Assembly: GCF_900100665.1 (NCBI RefSeq)
Contig: NZ_FNCS01000013.1
Span: 23,909-87,908, forward strand
Source of the DNA: Pelagibacterium luteolum
Lineage (GTDB): Bacteria; Pseudomonadota; Alphaproteobacteria; Rhizobiales; Devosiaceae
Reading direction: 5' to 3'
DNA length: 64,000 nucleotides
Positions 19,155 to 29,267 of this stretch are shown in pieces (positions within the stretch are counted from its first letter, which is position 1; each line of letters begins with the position of its first letter). The position numbers were made by a program, and so were the translations under genes. Under the pieces are notes generated by a model, which was given only the letters and a program-made list of their open reading frames with translations, had not been told where the DNA came from and searched no databases.

Positions 19155-20456
19155 CTAGATCGTGTAGGGCGTGGGAAGTTCCTCGGTGACAGGCGGATAG
19201 TCCGCTTCGGTCTCGAGATAGCGCGGGTCGTCATAGTCGACGCCAAGCTCTTCACCGTAGGGTATATGCGCTTCGAACGTGCGCAAGCGCTTGTAGACCG
19301 AAATCAGGGAAATGATCGTGGTCCATGAATTGGCCAGGAACTGGAACGAGCTTTCGACCTGATTGAAAGCGTTCGAGACCTGCTGGAAGAGGCCGAACGT
19401 CAAAGCGCCTGCCGCGATGGTTGGCGACATGGCGATCAGCGGTACGAAGTTCGAGCCCTGCAAATAGAGATAGCGCGCCACGTTGAAGTAGAGGTAGTGC
19501 GCGTAAAGCCTGAAATAGTTGCGCTGTACCGCCTTGAAGAAGTCGCGGGTTCGCGGGGGGCTGGCGCGTTCGGCGTTGTCTTCGCCATACACCAATTCCT
19601 TACGGAACGCGGCCTCGACACGTTGGTTCTGAAATTCCAGACCTGGAAGTTTTACGCCCACCAGGCCCAGGAGCACGGTGCCAATCGCTGCAGATACCAG
19701 AGCGACCCAGACAAGGCTTCCGTTAACCGGACCGACAAGCGGCAACTCGGTAATGTTTTGCGACAGGCCCCAGAGGAGGGGAAGGAAAACCAGCAGCGTC
19801 ATGACCGACCCGATCAGAGCGACGGCGAGGCCCTCGACGATGATGGCGAAGCGCTGGGTGTCTTCCTGGATACGCTGGGAAGCACCCTCAACATTGCGTA
19901 GGTGCGGCCAGTTCGACATGTAAAAGAACGTCATGGCGCGGCGCCAGCGGAAGAGGTAGTGGGCAATGAAGAACGCGTTGAGCACGAGGACCGCGATGCG
20001 GGGCAGGAGGACATACAGGACCGTCCAGAGCTCCCCATAGATCCGATCCAGCGTCACACTGCCCGGTTCGGTCAGCGCAGCCTGTATCAGATTGTAAAAT
20101 TCTCCATACCAGGCGTTCATCCACGCGCCGATCTGCACGTCGAAGAATACGACTTCGACGATCGTTACGCTCCCGACCACCGACCACCAGAACCATCGGC
20201 GGTTATTGCCGATCCAGTACCAAGGGATGCAGAAGAGGTAACCAGCGACGATCACGAACTGATAGAGCCAGACCTTGTCGGCCGTCAGGAAAGGCGCTGG
20301 ATTGGTTTCCGTTACCTCCTGCGCGAACCATGGTGCAAGACTGAACACCTGGGCTAGCTCGTCGCCGATGGTGAACCAGGCGAGCATGCAGAGGCCGGCC
20401 CAGATCAATGCGGCGGGAAAGAACAATCTCGGATTGGGGAAGAAGGCGCGAAACAT
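19155..20456 (-). CDS. SbmA/BacA-family peptide transporter
   Basis: The 433-residue inner-membrane protein has about seven or eight hydrophobic segments. Family signatures include IGAWMNAWYGEFYNLIQAAL, FRWRRAMTFFYMSNW and VEGASQRIQEDTQRF, and near the end LFQQVSNAFNQVESSFQFLANSW. SbmA/BacA proteins are proton-driven importers of antimicrobial peptides, bleomycin and B12-like compounds. In rhizobial relatives BacA is needed for chronic host infection. No ATPase domain is fused, which fits SbmA rather than the ABCD/YddA branch. It is convergent with rpsD and stands alone. Confidence 0.9.
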   Translation of the reverse strand: MFRAFFPNPRLFFPAALIWAGLCMLAWFTIGDELAQVFSLAPWFAQEVTETNPAPFLTADKVWLYQFVIVAGYLFCIPWYWIGNNRRWFWWSVVGSVTIVEVVFFDVQIGAWMNAWYGEFYNLIQAALTEPGSVTLDRIYGELWTVLYVLLPRIAVLVLNAFFIAHYLFRWRRAMTFFYMSNWPHLRNVEGASQRIQEDTQRFAIIVEGLAVALIGSVMTLLVFLPLLWGLSQNITELPLVGPVNGSLVWVALVSAAIGTVLLGLVGVKLPGLEFQNQRVEAAFRKELVYGEDNAERASPPRTRDFFKAVQRNYFRLYAHYLYFNVARYLYLQGSNFVPLIAMSPTIAAGALTFGLFQQVSNAFNQVESSFQFLANSWTTIISLISVYKRLRTFEAHIPYGEELGVDYDDPRYLETEADYPPVTEELPTPYTI

Positions 20457-20857
20457 TTAAACAGCCCCTAGATATTCGTCGGTGAGGCGCTGATAGCGCA
20501 GCGGCCCGATGCGATCTAACGTCGGCATTTTGGTGCTGACAATAGAGTTGATCAGTATTGCGCGCCCAATATGGCGCAATTGATCGAGTTTTGAGACGAA
20601 TGCCTGCTTTGTGATTGAAGCGGGGGCAAGGTGGGGCTGTCATAGTGGTTTCGTACCCGGAGCGCTCAGGCCAGAGCCCCGGGCCGGATACGGGATCGTT
20701 TGTAACTCCTTGTTCCCGTTCTGCGTCACATGGCCGGGTGGTGTTTGGCAACAGGACGTCATCCGGCCCATGGCGCGGTGCCTTTTCCTTCGCGCCCTGA
20801 GCATGTATCAGGACGGTGTCGTCCGCCGTCTCCAGCGTGGGCGCGGAAGGACAGATC
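20457..20857. other. 400-base intergenic stretch without a recognised gene
   Basis: This gap separates the divergent SbmA-like and ttcA genes, so it must hold both promoters. No convincing coding sequence, RNA gene or repeat was seen. An in-frame upstream extension of ttcA (from 20816) is possible but less likely than the ATG at 20858. Confidence 0.5.
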
Positions 20858-21712
20858 ATGAGCATTGCCGCACCGATCGTTGAAATGGAAACCGATGAGG
20901 ATTGCCCGGCGCTGTTTCGGGACGCGCCCTCGGGGGTGGAGTTCAACAAGCTGCGCAAGCGATTGATCCGGCAGGTGCGCGAAACGCTCGACATCTACGG
21001 CATGGTGCGGCCAGGCGCGAAATGGCTCGTGGCGCTCTCGGGGGGCAAGGACAGCTATGGCTTGCTTGCCGTGCTGATGGATCTGAAATGGCGCGGACTC
21101 TTGCCGGTGGAATTGCTGGCCTGCAATCTCGATCAGGGTCAGCCCAATTTTCCAAAGCACATTCTGCCCGAGTTTCTGACAAGCAACGGCATCGCGCATC
21201 GGATCGAGTATCAGGACACCTATTCGATCGTGACCGACAAGCTGCCGCAAGGCGCGACGTATTGCTCGCTGTGTTCGCGGCTGCGGCGCGGGCATCTCTA
21301 TCGTATTGCGCGGGAGGAGGGGTGTTCGGCGCTGGTGCTAGGGCATCATCGCGAAGATATTCTCGAAACCTTCTTCATGAACCTCTTTCATGGTGGCAAG
21401 CTGGCGACGATGCCGCCCAAATTGCTCAACGACGAGGGCGACGTGGAAGTGCTTCGTCCGCTGGCGCTTTGCGCTGAAGGCGACCTGGCGCGATTTGCAG
21501 AGGCGCTGGATTTCCCGATCATCCCTTGCGATCTGTGCGGAAGTCAGGACGGGCTGCAGCGCAATGCGATGAAGGCGATGCTCGATGATTTCGAGCGCAA
21601 GATGCCGGGGCGCAAGGATGTGATGATCCGGGCGCTTGGGCAGATCAATCCAAGCCATATGCTCGATCCCAAGTTGTTCGATTTCGCTGCGCTGGCTGCA
21701 AAGGAGAGTTGA
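20858..21712 (+). CDS. ttcA: tRNA 2-thiocytidine biosynthesis protein TtcA
   Basis: The 284-residue protein has the PP-loop motif LSGGKDSYG near residue 52 and the two CxxC motifs of TtcA (CSLC and CDLC), which bind an iron-sulfur cluster in the family. It thiolates cytidine 32 of certain tRNAs. ATG 20858 was chosen over an upstream in-frame start because GGAAGG lies 8-13 bases ahead of it. The stop overlaps the next start as TGATG, so the phosphatase gene is translationally coupled. Confidence 0.94.
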   Translation: MSIAAPIVEMETDEDCPALFRDAPSGVEFNKLRKRLIRQVRETLDIYGMVRPGAKWLVALSGGKDSYGLLAVLMDLKWRGLLPVELLACNLDQGQPNFPKHILPEFLTSNGIAHRIEYQDTYSIVTDKLPQGATYCSLCSRLRRGHLYRIAREEGCSALVLGHHREDILETFFMNLFHGGKLATMPPKLLNDEGDVEVLRPLALCAEGDLARFAEALDFPIIPCDLCGSQDGLQRNAMKAMLDDFERKMPGRKDVMIRALGQINPSHMLDPKLFDFAALAAKES

Positions 21713-22524
21713 TGAATATCGAAAGACTGACCGCCATCCTGCGCGAGGCTGCGAAGACCGAGATCATGCCGCGGTTTCGCCGGCTCGACGACGGTACGAT
21801 CAAGACCAAGGCGCATGCCTATGATCTGGTGACCGAGGCCGATGTCGCTTCAGAACGGTTCATCACCAAAGCGATCAACGATGCAGCGCCGCAGATGGTG
21901 GTGATTGGTGAAGAGGCAGTGGCGGCCGATCCATCGCTGCTCGATCGGCATTTCGAGAACGAGACGGTCATTTATGTCGATCCGGTGGACGGGACGTGGA
22001 ATTTTGCCGCCGGGCTTCCGCTGTTTGCGGTAATGGCGGCCGTGGTGACGCGTGGGGAAGTGGTGGCGGGCGTGATCTACGATCCGGTCGGCGATGACTG
22101 GATGATGACCGAACGCGGCTGCGGTTGCTTTCAGGTTTTTCCCGATGGACGGATGGTGCGGCAGAAGTTCGCCGACGCTGTGCCGCTGGAGGATATGGCG
22201 GGTACGGCGTCAGTGGCCTATATCGAAAAGGCCAAGCGGCCCGAAATTCTGGCCAATCTCGCCAAGATCAGCGTTCTGGGCGCCTATCGCTGTGCGGGGC
22301 ACGAGTATCGACTGGGCGCGGGCGGCAATCTGCACTTCATGATGTTCAACAAGCTCACGCCATGGGATCACGCGGCGGGCTCGCTGATGATGGCGGAAGC
22401 CGGCGCTCATGTGGCGCGGTTTGATGGTAGCGCGTACAAGCCCGGCCATAAGGATGGTGGACTATTGGTGGCGCCGGATGCCGAGAGCTGGCACATGCTG
22501 CGCCGTGAGGTGTTCACAGTCTAG
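21712..22524 (+). CDS. Inositol monophosphatase-family phosphatase
   Basis: The 270-residue protein has the metal-site motifs of the IMPase superfamily: GEEAV near residue 65, DPVDGTWNF near residue 85 and the C-terminal WDHAAGSLMMAEAG. Members hydrolyse inositol phosphates, 3'-phosphoadenosine phosphate or histidinol phosphate. The WNFAAGLPLFAV variant after DPVDGT does not identify the substrate. A TTG one codon upstream was discarded for the ATG, which has AAGGAG five bases ahead. Coupling to ttcA is clear; a functional link is not. Confidence 0.9.
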   Translation: MNIERLTAILREAAKTEIMPRFRRLDDGTIKTKAHAYDLVTEADVASERFITKAINDAAPQMVVIGEEAVAADPSLLDRHFENETVIYVDPVDGTWNFAAGLPLFAVMAAVVTRGEVVAGVIYDPVGDDWMMTERGCGCFQVFPDGRMVRQKFADAVPLEDMAGTASVAYIEKAKRPEILANLAKISVLGAYRCAGHEYRLGAGGNLHFMMFNKLTPWDHAAGSLMMAEAGAHVARFDGSAYKPGHKDGGLLVAPDAESWHMLRREVFTV

Positions 22525-22565
22525 GTCAGATGAGCGACATTGATCTTCCTTCGAGGAGATCGAAA

Positions 22566-23267
22566 ATGACCCGGCTGAAAATCCACACGGAATCCCATGT
22601 TATCGAGCGGATCGGGTGGCTTAGGGCCGCCGTGCTCGGGGCCAATGACGGAATCGTTTCGACCGCCAGCCTTGTGGTTGGCGTCGCCGCCGCGTCGGCG
22701 GGGCAAATGGCGGTCCTGACGGCAGGACTGGCCGGGCTCGTGGCTGGGGCGATGTCAATGGCGGCGGGCGAGTATGTCTCCGTCAGTTCGCAATCGGACA
22801 CCGAGCGCGCTGATCTGGCGCGTGAGCGACGCGAGCTCGATACCCAGCCGCAAGAAGAACTCGAGGAACTGGCGGGGATATATGTCGGGCGTGGCGTGGA
22901 GCCAGCGCTGGCGCGTGCCGTCGCGCAGCAGATGATGAGCCATGACGCGCTGGGTGCTCATGCGCGGGACGAGTTGGGGATTTCCGACATATCGACGGCG
23001 CGACCGCTGCAGGCGGCTTTGACATCGGCCGCGACGTTTTCGGCTGGCGCGTTGCTACCGCTGCTGGCAGCTTTTTTTGCGCCCGAAGCCGTCACGGTGC
23101 CTGTGGTCATTACCGTGTCACTGCTGACATTGGCGGCGCTCGGGGCCATCAGCGCGCAGGCGGGTGGTGCAGGGGTTTTGCGGCCGACGCTGAGAGTAGC
23201 GTTCTGGGGCGCCGCCGCGATGGCCGCGACGGCGCTTGCCGGACTGATGTTCGGCGCTGTGGCTTAG
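22566..23267 (+). CDS. VIT/CCC1-family iron or manganese transporter
   Basis: The protein has 233 residues from ATG 22566, which has GAGGAG seven bases ahead; an in-frame ATG at 22530 is a weaker option. The N-terminal motif HVIERIGWLRAAVLGANDGIVSTASLVVG and MAAGEYVSVSSQSDTERADL are the hallmarks of VIT1/Ccc1 transporters, with five membrane helices and a cytosolic metal-binding hairpin between helices 2 and 3. Such proteins move Fe(II) or Mn(II) out of the cytosol. Its stop overlaps that of the convergent MFS gene by four bases. Confidence 0.93.
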   Translation: MTRLKIHTESHVIERIGWLRAAVLGANDGIVSTASLVVGVAAASAGQMAVLTAGLAGLVAGAMSMAAGEYVSVSSQSDTERADLARERRELDTQPQEELEELAGIYVGRGVEPALARAVAQQMMSHDALGAHARDELGISDISTARPLQAALTSAATFSAGALLPLLAAFFAPEAVTVPVVITVSLLTLAALGAISAQAGGAGVLRPTLRVAFWGAAAMAATALAGLMFGAVA

Positions 23268-24517
23268 TGAATATCGGCCGGCGGGGCATCCTGATACTCG
23301 TCGCCGACCCCGAACAGTTTGCCATTTTCGGCAATCAGGATGCAGCCGATGGCGATGACGCCAAGAACGAAATAGCCCGCGGCGATGGGAACGACGGTGC
23401 CATTGTAAAACTGTCCGATCACCGTGCCGATCAGCGCGCCACCCACCGTCTGAACGAGTCCGAAAACCGCAGAGGCGGTGCCGGCGACGTTGCCCAAGGG
23501 CTCCATCGAGAGCGAGTTGATGTTGGCCATCGACCAGCCGAACATGAACATGATGATCGCCAGAAGGCCGAAGAATAGCCATAGCGGCATGAACCCGGTC
23601 AACGAAATGAGAAACCAGACACCGCTTACCAGGGTGAAGGCTAGCATCGCCCCATGGCTCAGCCGCCGCATGCCGATTGTGCGGACCATGCGCGAGTTGG
23701 TGTAGGACGAGATCGACATCAGACCAGCCATGGCGGCAAAGGCGACGGGGAAGAGGGCGCCGAGCCCGTAGATATCGACATAAATTTGCTGGGCTGTGCT
23801 GATGAAGCCAAACAATGCGCCGAAAACGAACATGCCTGATAGGCCGTACATGAAAGCCATGCGGTTGGTGAAGACCAGCCGGAAGCCTTCGATGATGACC
23901 GTGGCAGTGAGGGCGCGGCGGTTCTCTGGTGCCAGCGTCTCGGGGAGGCGAATCATGGCCCAGACCGAGATAACAAGGCCCAGTCCGGCCATGAAAAAGA
24001 AGATGTACTCCCATGGGCCGGTCAGCAGGAGAATCTGGCCGATTGCCGGGGCGATCACCGGAATGATCATGAACACCATGAAGACCAGTGACATTACTTC
24101 GGCCATGGCGCGGCCACCGAAGCGATCGCGGACCAGCGAAGTCGCGATGACGCGCGTCCCGGCTGCGCCCATACCCTGGACGAAACGCAGGACGAGCAGC
24201 GTGGCAAAGGTGGGTGAAAATGCCGCTGCGAAGGCGGCAAGAACATAGACCACCAAGCCCACCAGGAGCGGGCCGCGGCGGCCAAACCGGTCCGAGATCG
24301 GGCCAAAGGCGATTTGTGCAGCACCAAAGCCGAGCATGTAGGCCGTGAGGACGAAGTGCCTGTCGTTCTCGTTCATTACCCCGAGCGCTTCGCCCATATA
24401 GGGCAGTGCAGGGAGCATGACGTCGATGGCGAGCGCGTTGAGCGCCATGAGGCCAGCAATCAGGGCAATGAATTCCGGCCGGGAGACATCCCGGGTGGTG
24501 GCAATGGTGGTCGTCAT
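23264..24517 (-). CDS. Bcr/CflA-type MFS multidrug exporter
   Basis: The 417-residue MFS protein has twelve hydrophobic segments. Motif A appears as GPISDRFGRRGPLL, and the drug/proton antiporter motif C region as LVRDRFGGRAMAEVMSL followed by VIAPAIGQILL. The DVMLPALPYMGEALG segment at helix 1 is typical of Bcr/CflA exporters. The start was set at ATG 24517; a TTG seven codons upstream is less likely. It is preceded on the same strand by another MFS gene with a possible hairpin between them. Confidence 0.92.
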   Translation of the reverse strand: MTTTIATTRDVSRPEFIALIAGLMALNALAIDVMLPALPYMGEALGVMNENDRHFVLTAYMLGFGAAQIAFGPISDRFGRRGPLLVGLVVYVLAAFAAAFSPTFATLLVLRFVQGMGAAGTRVIATSLVRDRFGGRAMAEVMSLVFMVFMIIPVIAPAIGQILLLTGPWEYIFFFMAGLGLVISVWAMIRLPETLAPENRRALTATVIIEGFRLVFTNRMAFMYGLSGMFVFGALFGFISTAQQIYVDIYGLGALFPVAFAAMAGLMSISSYTNSRMVRTIGMRRLSHGAMLAFTLVSGVWFLISLTGFMPLWLFFGLLAIIMFMFGWSMANINSLSMEPLGNVAGTASAVFGLVQTVGGALIGTVIGQFYNGTVVPIAAGYFVLGVIAIGCILIAENGKLFGVGDEYQDAPPADIH

Positions 24518-24536
24518 GGGAATACCTTGAAATGGC

Positions 24537-24562
24537 AAGGCCGGGATTTATGCCCCGGCCTT
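24537..24562 (-). terminator. Weak hairpin between two MFS genes
   Basis: The 9-bp stem AAGGCCGGG/CCCGGCCTT (24537-24545 with 24554-24562) has an eight-base loop. It lies between the upstream MFS stop (24614) and the next start (24517) on the minus strand. No T tract follows, so it may be an attenuator or only a weak terminator. Confidence 0.4.
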
Positions 24563-24613
24563 GTGCTTAAAACTTGAACCCATGAGGCGGGTTTGGCAAC
24601 CCCTAAATCGGCT

Positions 24614-25852
24614 TTAGGCGATAGATGGTGCCGGAGCGACAAATGCGGGTGCCTTGACCTCGCGGATCGGGATGTGGATGGCAGCGGCGAAGAGGCCGAT
24701 CAGTATGCCCAGATACCAGACGAGATCGTAAGAGCCGGTGAGATCGAAGGATACGCCGCCCAACCACACGCCGAAGAATGAACCGATCTGGTGGGAAAGG
24801 AATGCGACACCGTAAAGCATGCCCATATAGCGAGGGCCGAAGAACAGACTGACCAGACCGGCGGTGAGGGGCACTGTGGCGAGCCAAAGCATGCCAAGGG
24901 TGGCGGCATAGATGTAGGCGCTGACCTCGGTGATCGGCAGCAGTAGGAAGGCGGCGGTGCCGATGGCGCGGAGGAGGTAGATGGCCGAGAGCAGGATCTG
25001 CTTGGGGAGCCGATCGCCGAGCCAGCCGGCAAGGAGGGAGCCGGCAACGTTAAAGAGGCCGATGAGTCCGAGCGCCCAGGAGCTTGCTTCCGGTGTCAGT
25101 CCGCACTGGACCAGGAAGGCCGGGAAATGAACGGTGATGAAGGCCAGGTGGAAGCCGCAAACGAAAAACCCGATGACCAGCAGGCGATAAGAACCGTGAC
25201 CCAGCGCTTTCGAGAGCGCCTGCATAAAGGGCATGTCTGCATCGCCGGGAGCACTGTTGGTCTGGCCGCGCAGCATGAAGGACAGCGGGACGACCATAAG
25301 GATGATCAACCCCAGATAGACCAGCGCCATCTGCCAGCCGAAGTTTGAAATGAACGCCTGGCCGAGCGGGGCGAATACGAACTGGCCCATGGACGACGCT
25401 GCGGTCGCAATACCGAAGACAAAGGAACGTTTGTTGGCTGGGACGGCGCGTCCGAACGCCGCCATGACGACGCCGAAGGACGCTGTGCCGATACCGATGC
25501 CCATCAGTACACCGCCCGTGAGCAAAAAGACACCCTCGTTCGGGGTGATCGACCAAAGCAGCAAGCCCGCGGCGTAGATTAAGGCGCCTACTGCAAGGGT
25601 GCGGGCCGTGCCGAACTTGTCGGCAAACCCGCCTGCGAAAGGCTGAGTTATGCCCCAGACAAGGTTCTGCACGGCGAGAGCCATGGCAAAGCCATTGCGC
25701 GACCAGCCCAAATCTTCGGTCATCGGCAACATGAAGAGGCCCGACGTCGAACGCGCGCCGAATGTCACCATGGCAATGATGCATCCAGCGATGATGATGA
25801 CGGGCAGAGGCACCGGCAGGGCAGTGCGGGCGGTGGGCGTTGAGGCAGACAT
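24614..25852 (-). CDS. MFS transporter, oxalate/monocarboxylate-like
   Basis: The 412-residue protein has twelve membrane segments. TFGARSTSGLFMLPMTEDLGWSR and GGFADKFGTARTLAVG resemble the OxlT/MCT-like branch of the MFS (one substrate-side motif per half; a second motif A at WLGDRLPKQILL). The substrate cannot be assigned. Its start follows a perfect 20-base palindrome by 13 bases, so it is probably under specific repression. No regulator gene is adjacent. Confidence 0.9.
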   Translation of the reverse strand: MSASTPTARTALPVPLPVIIIAGCIIAMVTFGARSTSGLFMLPMTEDLGWSRNGFAMALAVQNLVWGITQPFAGGFADKFGTARTLAVGALIYAAGLLLWSITPNEGVFLLTGGVLMGIGIGTASFGVVMAAFGRAVPANKRSFVFGIATAASSMGQFVFAPLGQAFISNFGWQMALVYLGLIILMVVPLSFMLRGQTNSAPGDADMPFMQALSKALGHGSYRLLVIGFFVCGFHLAFITVHFPAFLVQCGLTPEASSWALGLIGLFNVAGSLLAGWLGDRLPKQILLSAIYLLRAIGTAAFLLLPITEVSAYIYAATLGMLWLATVPLTAGLVSLFFGPRYMGMLYGVAFLSHQIGSFFGVWLGGVSFDLTGSYDLVWYLGILIGLFAAAIHIPIREVKAPAFVAPAPSIA

Positions 25853-25865
25853 GATGGGGACTCGC

Positions 25866-25885
25866 TTATCGTCAGGTGACGATAA
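25866..25885. promoter_or_regulatory. Perfect palindrome in the leader of the MFS gene
   Basis: TTATCGTCAGGTGACGATAA has two perfect 9-base arms around GG and ends 14 bases upstream of the MFS start on the minus strand. Its position between promoter and start fits an operator for a dimeric repressor. A stable RNA hairpin blocking the ribosome site is the alternative. Confidence 0.55.
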
Positions 25886-25946
25886 ACCCGCAACGGGTTA
25901 GCGCAAGCAAAAGTTTGGAATACCCATCATCACGGCAATAGATGCG

Positions 25947-25975
25947 AAAAGCCCGCGCTGGGGGCGCGGGCTTTT
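25947..25975. terminator. Terminator after grxD
   Basis: A perfect 12-bp stem AAAAGCCCGCGC/GCGCGGGCTTTT (25947-25958 with 25964-25975) has a five-base loop and lies 22 bases after the grxD stop on the minus strand. Confidence 0.9.
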
Positions 25976-25996
25976 GAAGACGCTGAACGTCTGGCT

Positions 25997-26332
25997 TCAG
26001 GCGGTCTGCTTGACCGGAATGCCGGCGTTCTCGAAATGGGTCTGAAGTTCTCCAGCCTGGAACATTTCGCGGATGATGTCGCAACCGCCGACGAACTCGC
26101 CCTTGACGTAAAGCTGCGGGATGGTCGGCCAGTTGGAGTAGTCCTTGATGCCTTGGCGAAGGTCTTCGTTTTCGAGCACGTTGGCCGAATTATACTCGAC
26201 GCCGAGATAGCTCAGAATCTGGACGACCTGGCCCGAAAATCCGCATTGGGGAAAGTCGGGAGTGCCCTTCATAAACAGAAAGACGTCGTTTGACTTGACC
26301 TGGTTGTCGATGAAGGCGTTGATATCGCTCAT
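25997..26332 (-). CDS. grxD: Monothiol glutaredoxin, CGFS type
   Basis: The 111-residue protein has the monothiol active site CGFS at Cys30 (context [13 protein letters not shown]) and the glutathione-binding segments [23 protein letters not shown] glutaredoxins carry a [2Fe-2S] cluster shared with BolA and pass it to target proteins. The bolA gene lies two genes upstream on the same strand, with only the DUF6665 gene between, supporting a partnership. ATG 26332 was preferred to a TTG one codon earlier. Confidence 0.96.
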   Translation of the reverse strand: MSDINAFIDNQVKSNDVFLFMKGTPDFPQCGFSGQVVQILSYLGVEYNSANVLENEDLRQGIKDYSNWPTIPQLYVKGEFVGGCDIIREMFQAGELQTHFENAGIPVKQTA

Positions 26333-26426
26333 CAAAATATCCTTTCGGCCCGAGGGATGGTGCGGGGCGGTTGATCGGTGTTTCCCGATAGATAGGGGAT
26401 GATGGTGGTCATGTCGAGGCCATGCG

Positions 26427-26738
26427 TCAGCGGACCGCGCCCAACCCGTTGAGCACCTCGCTGGGGATGGAAAACGCAGCGATCACGTCCTGATGGCGGC
26501 GAAAGCCACAGAGTTCGCGCTGGACGAAATAGCCCCAGACAGCCTTTTGCGCTGCAGCCAGCTCTTGGGAACGGTCGGGTTTTTCGCTGGCGTTGTAGGC
26601 GGAGACCGTCAGTTGCACGCGCTTTTCGGCTGCACCAAGCGAAGAGGCGCGTTCCGCCATGATCTCGTGTTCGAGAACAGCGTGCCCGCCCTCGGGATTG
26701 ACGGCCTTGATGAGGTCGAGGCTGTCTCTGAGTGTCAT
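26427..26738 (-). CDS. DUF6665-like small protein between bolA and grxD
   Basis: The 103-residue protein starts at ATG 26738, 17 bases after the bolA stop. It contains [22 protein letters not shown] and a conserved-looking end [31 protein letters not shown]. This matches my memory of the DUF6665 family, found in Hyphomicrobiales. It is rich in helix-forming residues with no signal peptide or membrane segment. Its place between bolA and grxD suggests a role in the same iron-sulfur pathway, but none is known. Confidence 0.75.
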   Translation of the reverse strand: MTLRDSLDLIKAVNPEGGHAVLEHEIMAERASSLGAAEKRVQLTVSAYNASEKPDRSQELAAAQKAVWGYFVQRELCGFRRHQDVIAAFSIPSEVLNGLGAVR

Positions 26739-26754
26739 GGCGCGCTCGTTTGCG

Positions 26755-26988
26755 TCAGTCTGGCGCGGTCGTCGTGAGAGCGAGGGCGTGGAGTTCGCCG
26801 CCCATATTGCCCTTGAGCGCCTGATAGACGAGCTGGTGCTGTTGCACGCGGGATTTGCCGCGGAAGGCTTCGGATGTGACCGTTGCGGCGTAGTGATCGC
26901 CGTCGCCGGCCAGGTCTCGGATGTCAACCTTGGCATCGGGGAGTGCCTCTTTGATCAGGCTCTCGATATCGGCTGCATCCATTGGCAT
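26755..26988 (-). CDS. BolA-family protein
   Basis: The 77-residue protein starts at ATG 26988, where GGAG lies six bases ahead; ATG 26982 is the alternative. It has the BolA-fold pattern SLIKEALPDAKVDIRDL, DHYAATVTSEAF and the invariant His in RVQQHQLVYQAL. Small BolA proteins of this type bind CGFS glutaredoxins through a shared [2Fe-2S] cluster. It is the first gene of the bolA-DUF6665-grxD run and follows purL on the same strand with 25 bases between them. Confidence 0.93.
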   Translation of the reverse strand: MPMDAADIESLIKEALPDAKVDIRDLAGDGDHYAATVTSEAFRGKSRVQQHQLVYQALKGNMGGELHALALTTTAPD

Positions 26989-27013
26989 GTGAGGCTCCGC
27001 TTTTGTTTCGGTG

Positions 27014-29221
27014 TCAGGAGATTGTAGCGCCCATAAAGCCGGGAAACCACCCTTCATAGGCGTCGCGCATCTCTTTGAGGGATATGGGCCGGGCGTCACC
27101 GAGCTTCAAGGTATCGCCGCCCGTCGTCCCGATGACAATGGCAGATACGGGGGACTGAGCGATGATTTCTTCTGCGTCTTCCTGCGTGGCGGTCACAATA
27201 TATCGGCCCTGATCCTCGCCGAACCATGTCGCCAAGCACTGGTCGTCGCGGGTTTCGATTTCAGCGCCAATCCCGGCAATAGCCGATTCGGCGAGGGCGA
27301 GAGCGAGCCCGCCGTCGGACAGATCATGCGCTGAATGGACTTTTTGTGCGCGGATGAGCGAGAGGACGTAAAGGCCGGCCCGTTTTTCGTGGTCCAGGTC
27401 GACCTTGGGGGCCGTGCCTTCACGACGACCGAGCACATCGCGGAGGTAGGCAGATTGGCCGAGATGGCTGCCCCATGAATCGGGCGCACCGATCAGGATG
27501 ATCGCGTCACCTTCACGGGAGAACTTCGAGCGCGCCATCTTGGCGTGATCATCGATCAGGCCCACGCCGGCGATGGTGGGCGTGGGGAGGATGCCGCGTC
27601 CGTTAGTTTCGTTGTAGAGCGAGACGTTGCCGGACACGATGGGGAAATCCAGCGCAGTGCAGGCGTCACCGATGCCTTTGATGGCGTGGACGATCTGGCC
27701 CATGATTTCCGGGCGCTCGGGATTGCCGAAATTGAGGTTGTCGGTGGCGGCGAGGGGTTCCGCGCCAGTGGCGATCAGATTGCGCCAGCATTCGGCCACG
27801 GCCTGCTTACCGCCCTCATAAGGGTCGGCTTCGCAATAGCGTGGGTTGACGTCCGAGGCGAAAGAGAGCGCTTTCGTCGGGTGACCCTCGACGCGGACCA
27901 CGCCGCCGTCTCCGCCAGGGGTCTGGAGCGAATTGCCCTGAATGAGCGTGTCGTATTGCTCGTAAACCCACCGGCGAGACGAGTGGTTGGCCGAGCCAAG
28001 AAGGCTAAGCAGAGCGTCGGCGATGTCGGCGTCCGGCACGGTGGAGGGGTCAAGTTCTGCGGGCGGCGTGGGGGCAACCCAGGGGCGATCGTATTCGGGC
28101 GCTTCGTCGCCGAGGTCCTTGATGGGCAGGTTGGCAACTTCGTCGCCCTGCCAGAAAACGCGGAACCGCAGATCGTCGGTCGTTTTCCCGACAGTCGCGA
28201 AGTCGAGTTCCCATTTTTCGAAGACGGCGCGGGCTTCTGCTTCCTTTTCGGGATGCAGGACCATGAGCATGCGTTCCTGGGATTCGGAAAGCATCATCTC
28301 GTAGGGTGTCATGCGCTCCTCGCGGACCGGCACCTTGTCGAGGTCGAGCTCGATGCCAAGATCGCCTTTGGCGCCCATTTCGACGGCCGAACAGGTGAGT
28401 CCGGCGGCGCCCATGTCCTGAATCGCGATCACCGCGCCGGTTTTCATCAGCTCAAGACAGGCTTCGAGGAGGCGTTTTTCGGTGAATGGATCACCGACCT
28501 GGACTGTAGGGCGTTTTTCCTCGATGTCGTCGCCGAATTCGGCAGATGCCATTGTCGCGCCCCCGACGCCGTCGCGACCCGTCTTGGCGCCGAGATATAC
28601 GACGGGCAGACCGACGCCCTTGGCTTCGGAGAGGAAAATCTTGTCGGCATCGGCGAGGCCGGCAGCGAAGGCGTTGACGAGGATGTTGCCGTTATAGCGG
28701 GCGTCGAACTGGACCTCGCCGCCAACTGTGGGCACGCCGAAGGAGTTGCCATAGCCGCCGACACCGGCGACGACGCCGGAAACGAGGTGCTTGGTCTTTT
28801 CGTGATCGGGCTCGCCAAAGCGCAGGGCGTTCATCGCAGCGATCGGGCGGGCGCCCATTGTAAAGACGTCACGTAGAATGCCGCCGACGCCGGTCGCGGC
28901 GCCCTGATAGGGTTCGATGAAGCTCGGGTGGTTGTGGGATTCCATCTTGAAGACGACGGCCTGGCCATCGCCAATATCGACAACGCCGGCGTTTTCACCA
29001 GGACCCTGCAGGACGCGCGGGCCTTTGGTGGGCAGGGTCTTGAGCCATTTCTTCGAGCTCTTGTAGGAGCAGTGCTCGTTCCACATGGCCGAGAAGATAC
29101 CGAGTTCGGTATAGGTCGGGGTGCGTCCGATCAGGTCGAGGATCTTTTGATACTCGTCGGGCTTGAGGCCATGGCTGGCGACGAGTTCGGGGGTGATTTC
29201 GATGTCGTTGCGGAAGGTCAT
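27014..29221 (-). CDS. purL: Phosphoribosylformylglycinamidine synthase subunit PurL
   Basis: The 735-residue protein is the small (three-subunit) type of PurL. Visible motifs are [55 protein letters not shown] and [20 protein letters not shown]. It makes FGAM from FGAR and ATP together with PurQ and PurS, whose genes are just upstream on the same strand. It is followed closely by bolA, a known neighbour in this order. Confidence 0.98.
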   Translation of the reverse strand: MTFRNDIEITPELVASHGLKPDEYQKILDLIGRTPTYTELGIFSAMWNEHCSYKSSKKWLKTLPTKGPRVLQGPGENAGVVDIGDGQAVVFKMESHNHPSFIEPYQGAATGVGGILRDVFTMGARPIAAMNALRFGEPDHEKTKHLVSGVVAGVGGYGNSFGVPTVGGEVQFDARYNGNILVNAFAAGLADADKIFLSEAKGVGLPVVYLGAKTGRDGVGGATMASAEFGDDIEEKRPTVQVGDPFTEKRLLEACLELMKTGAVIAIQDMGAAGLTCSAVEMGAKGDLGIELDLDKVPVREERMTPYEMMLSESQERMLMVLHPEKEAEARAVFEKWELDFATVGKTTDDLRFRVFWQGDEVANLPIKDLGDEAPEYDRPWVAPTPPAELDPSTVPDADIADALLSLLGSANHSSRRWVYEQYDTLIQGNSLQTPGGDGGVVRVEGHPTKALSFASDVNPRYCEADPYEGGKQAVAECWRNLIATGAEPLAATDNLNFGNPERPEIMGQIVHAIKGIGDACTALDFPIVSGNVSLYNETNGRGILPTPTIAGVGLIDDHAKMARSKFSREGDAIILIGAPDSWGSHLGQSAYLRDVLGRREGTAPKVDLDHEKRAGLYVLSLIRAQKVHSAHDLSDGGLALALAESAIAGIGAEIETRDDQCLATWFGEDQGRYIVTATQEDAEEIIAQSPVSAIVIGTTGGDTLKLGDARPISLKEMRDAYEGWFPGFMGATIS

Positions 29222-29267
29222 AGCATGCCGATCGGAATTGGGTTCGGGCTGGATGTTCAGAACGTGG

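Noticed and set aside
27545..28876. Plus-strand open frame of 443 codons opposite purL
   Set aside because: Antisense shadow of purL codon bias.
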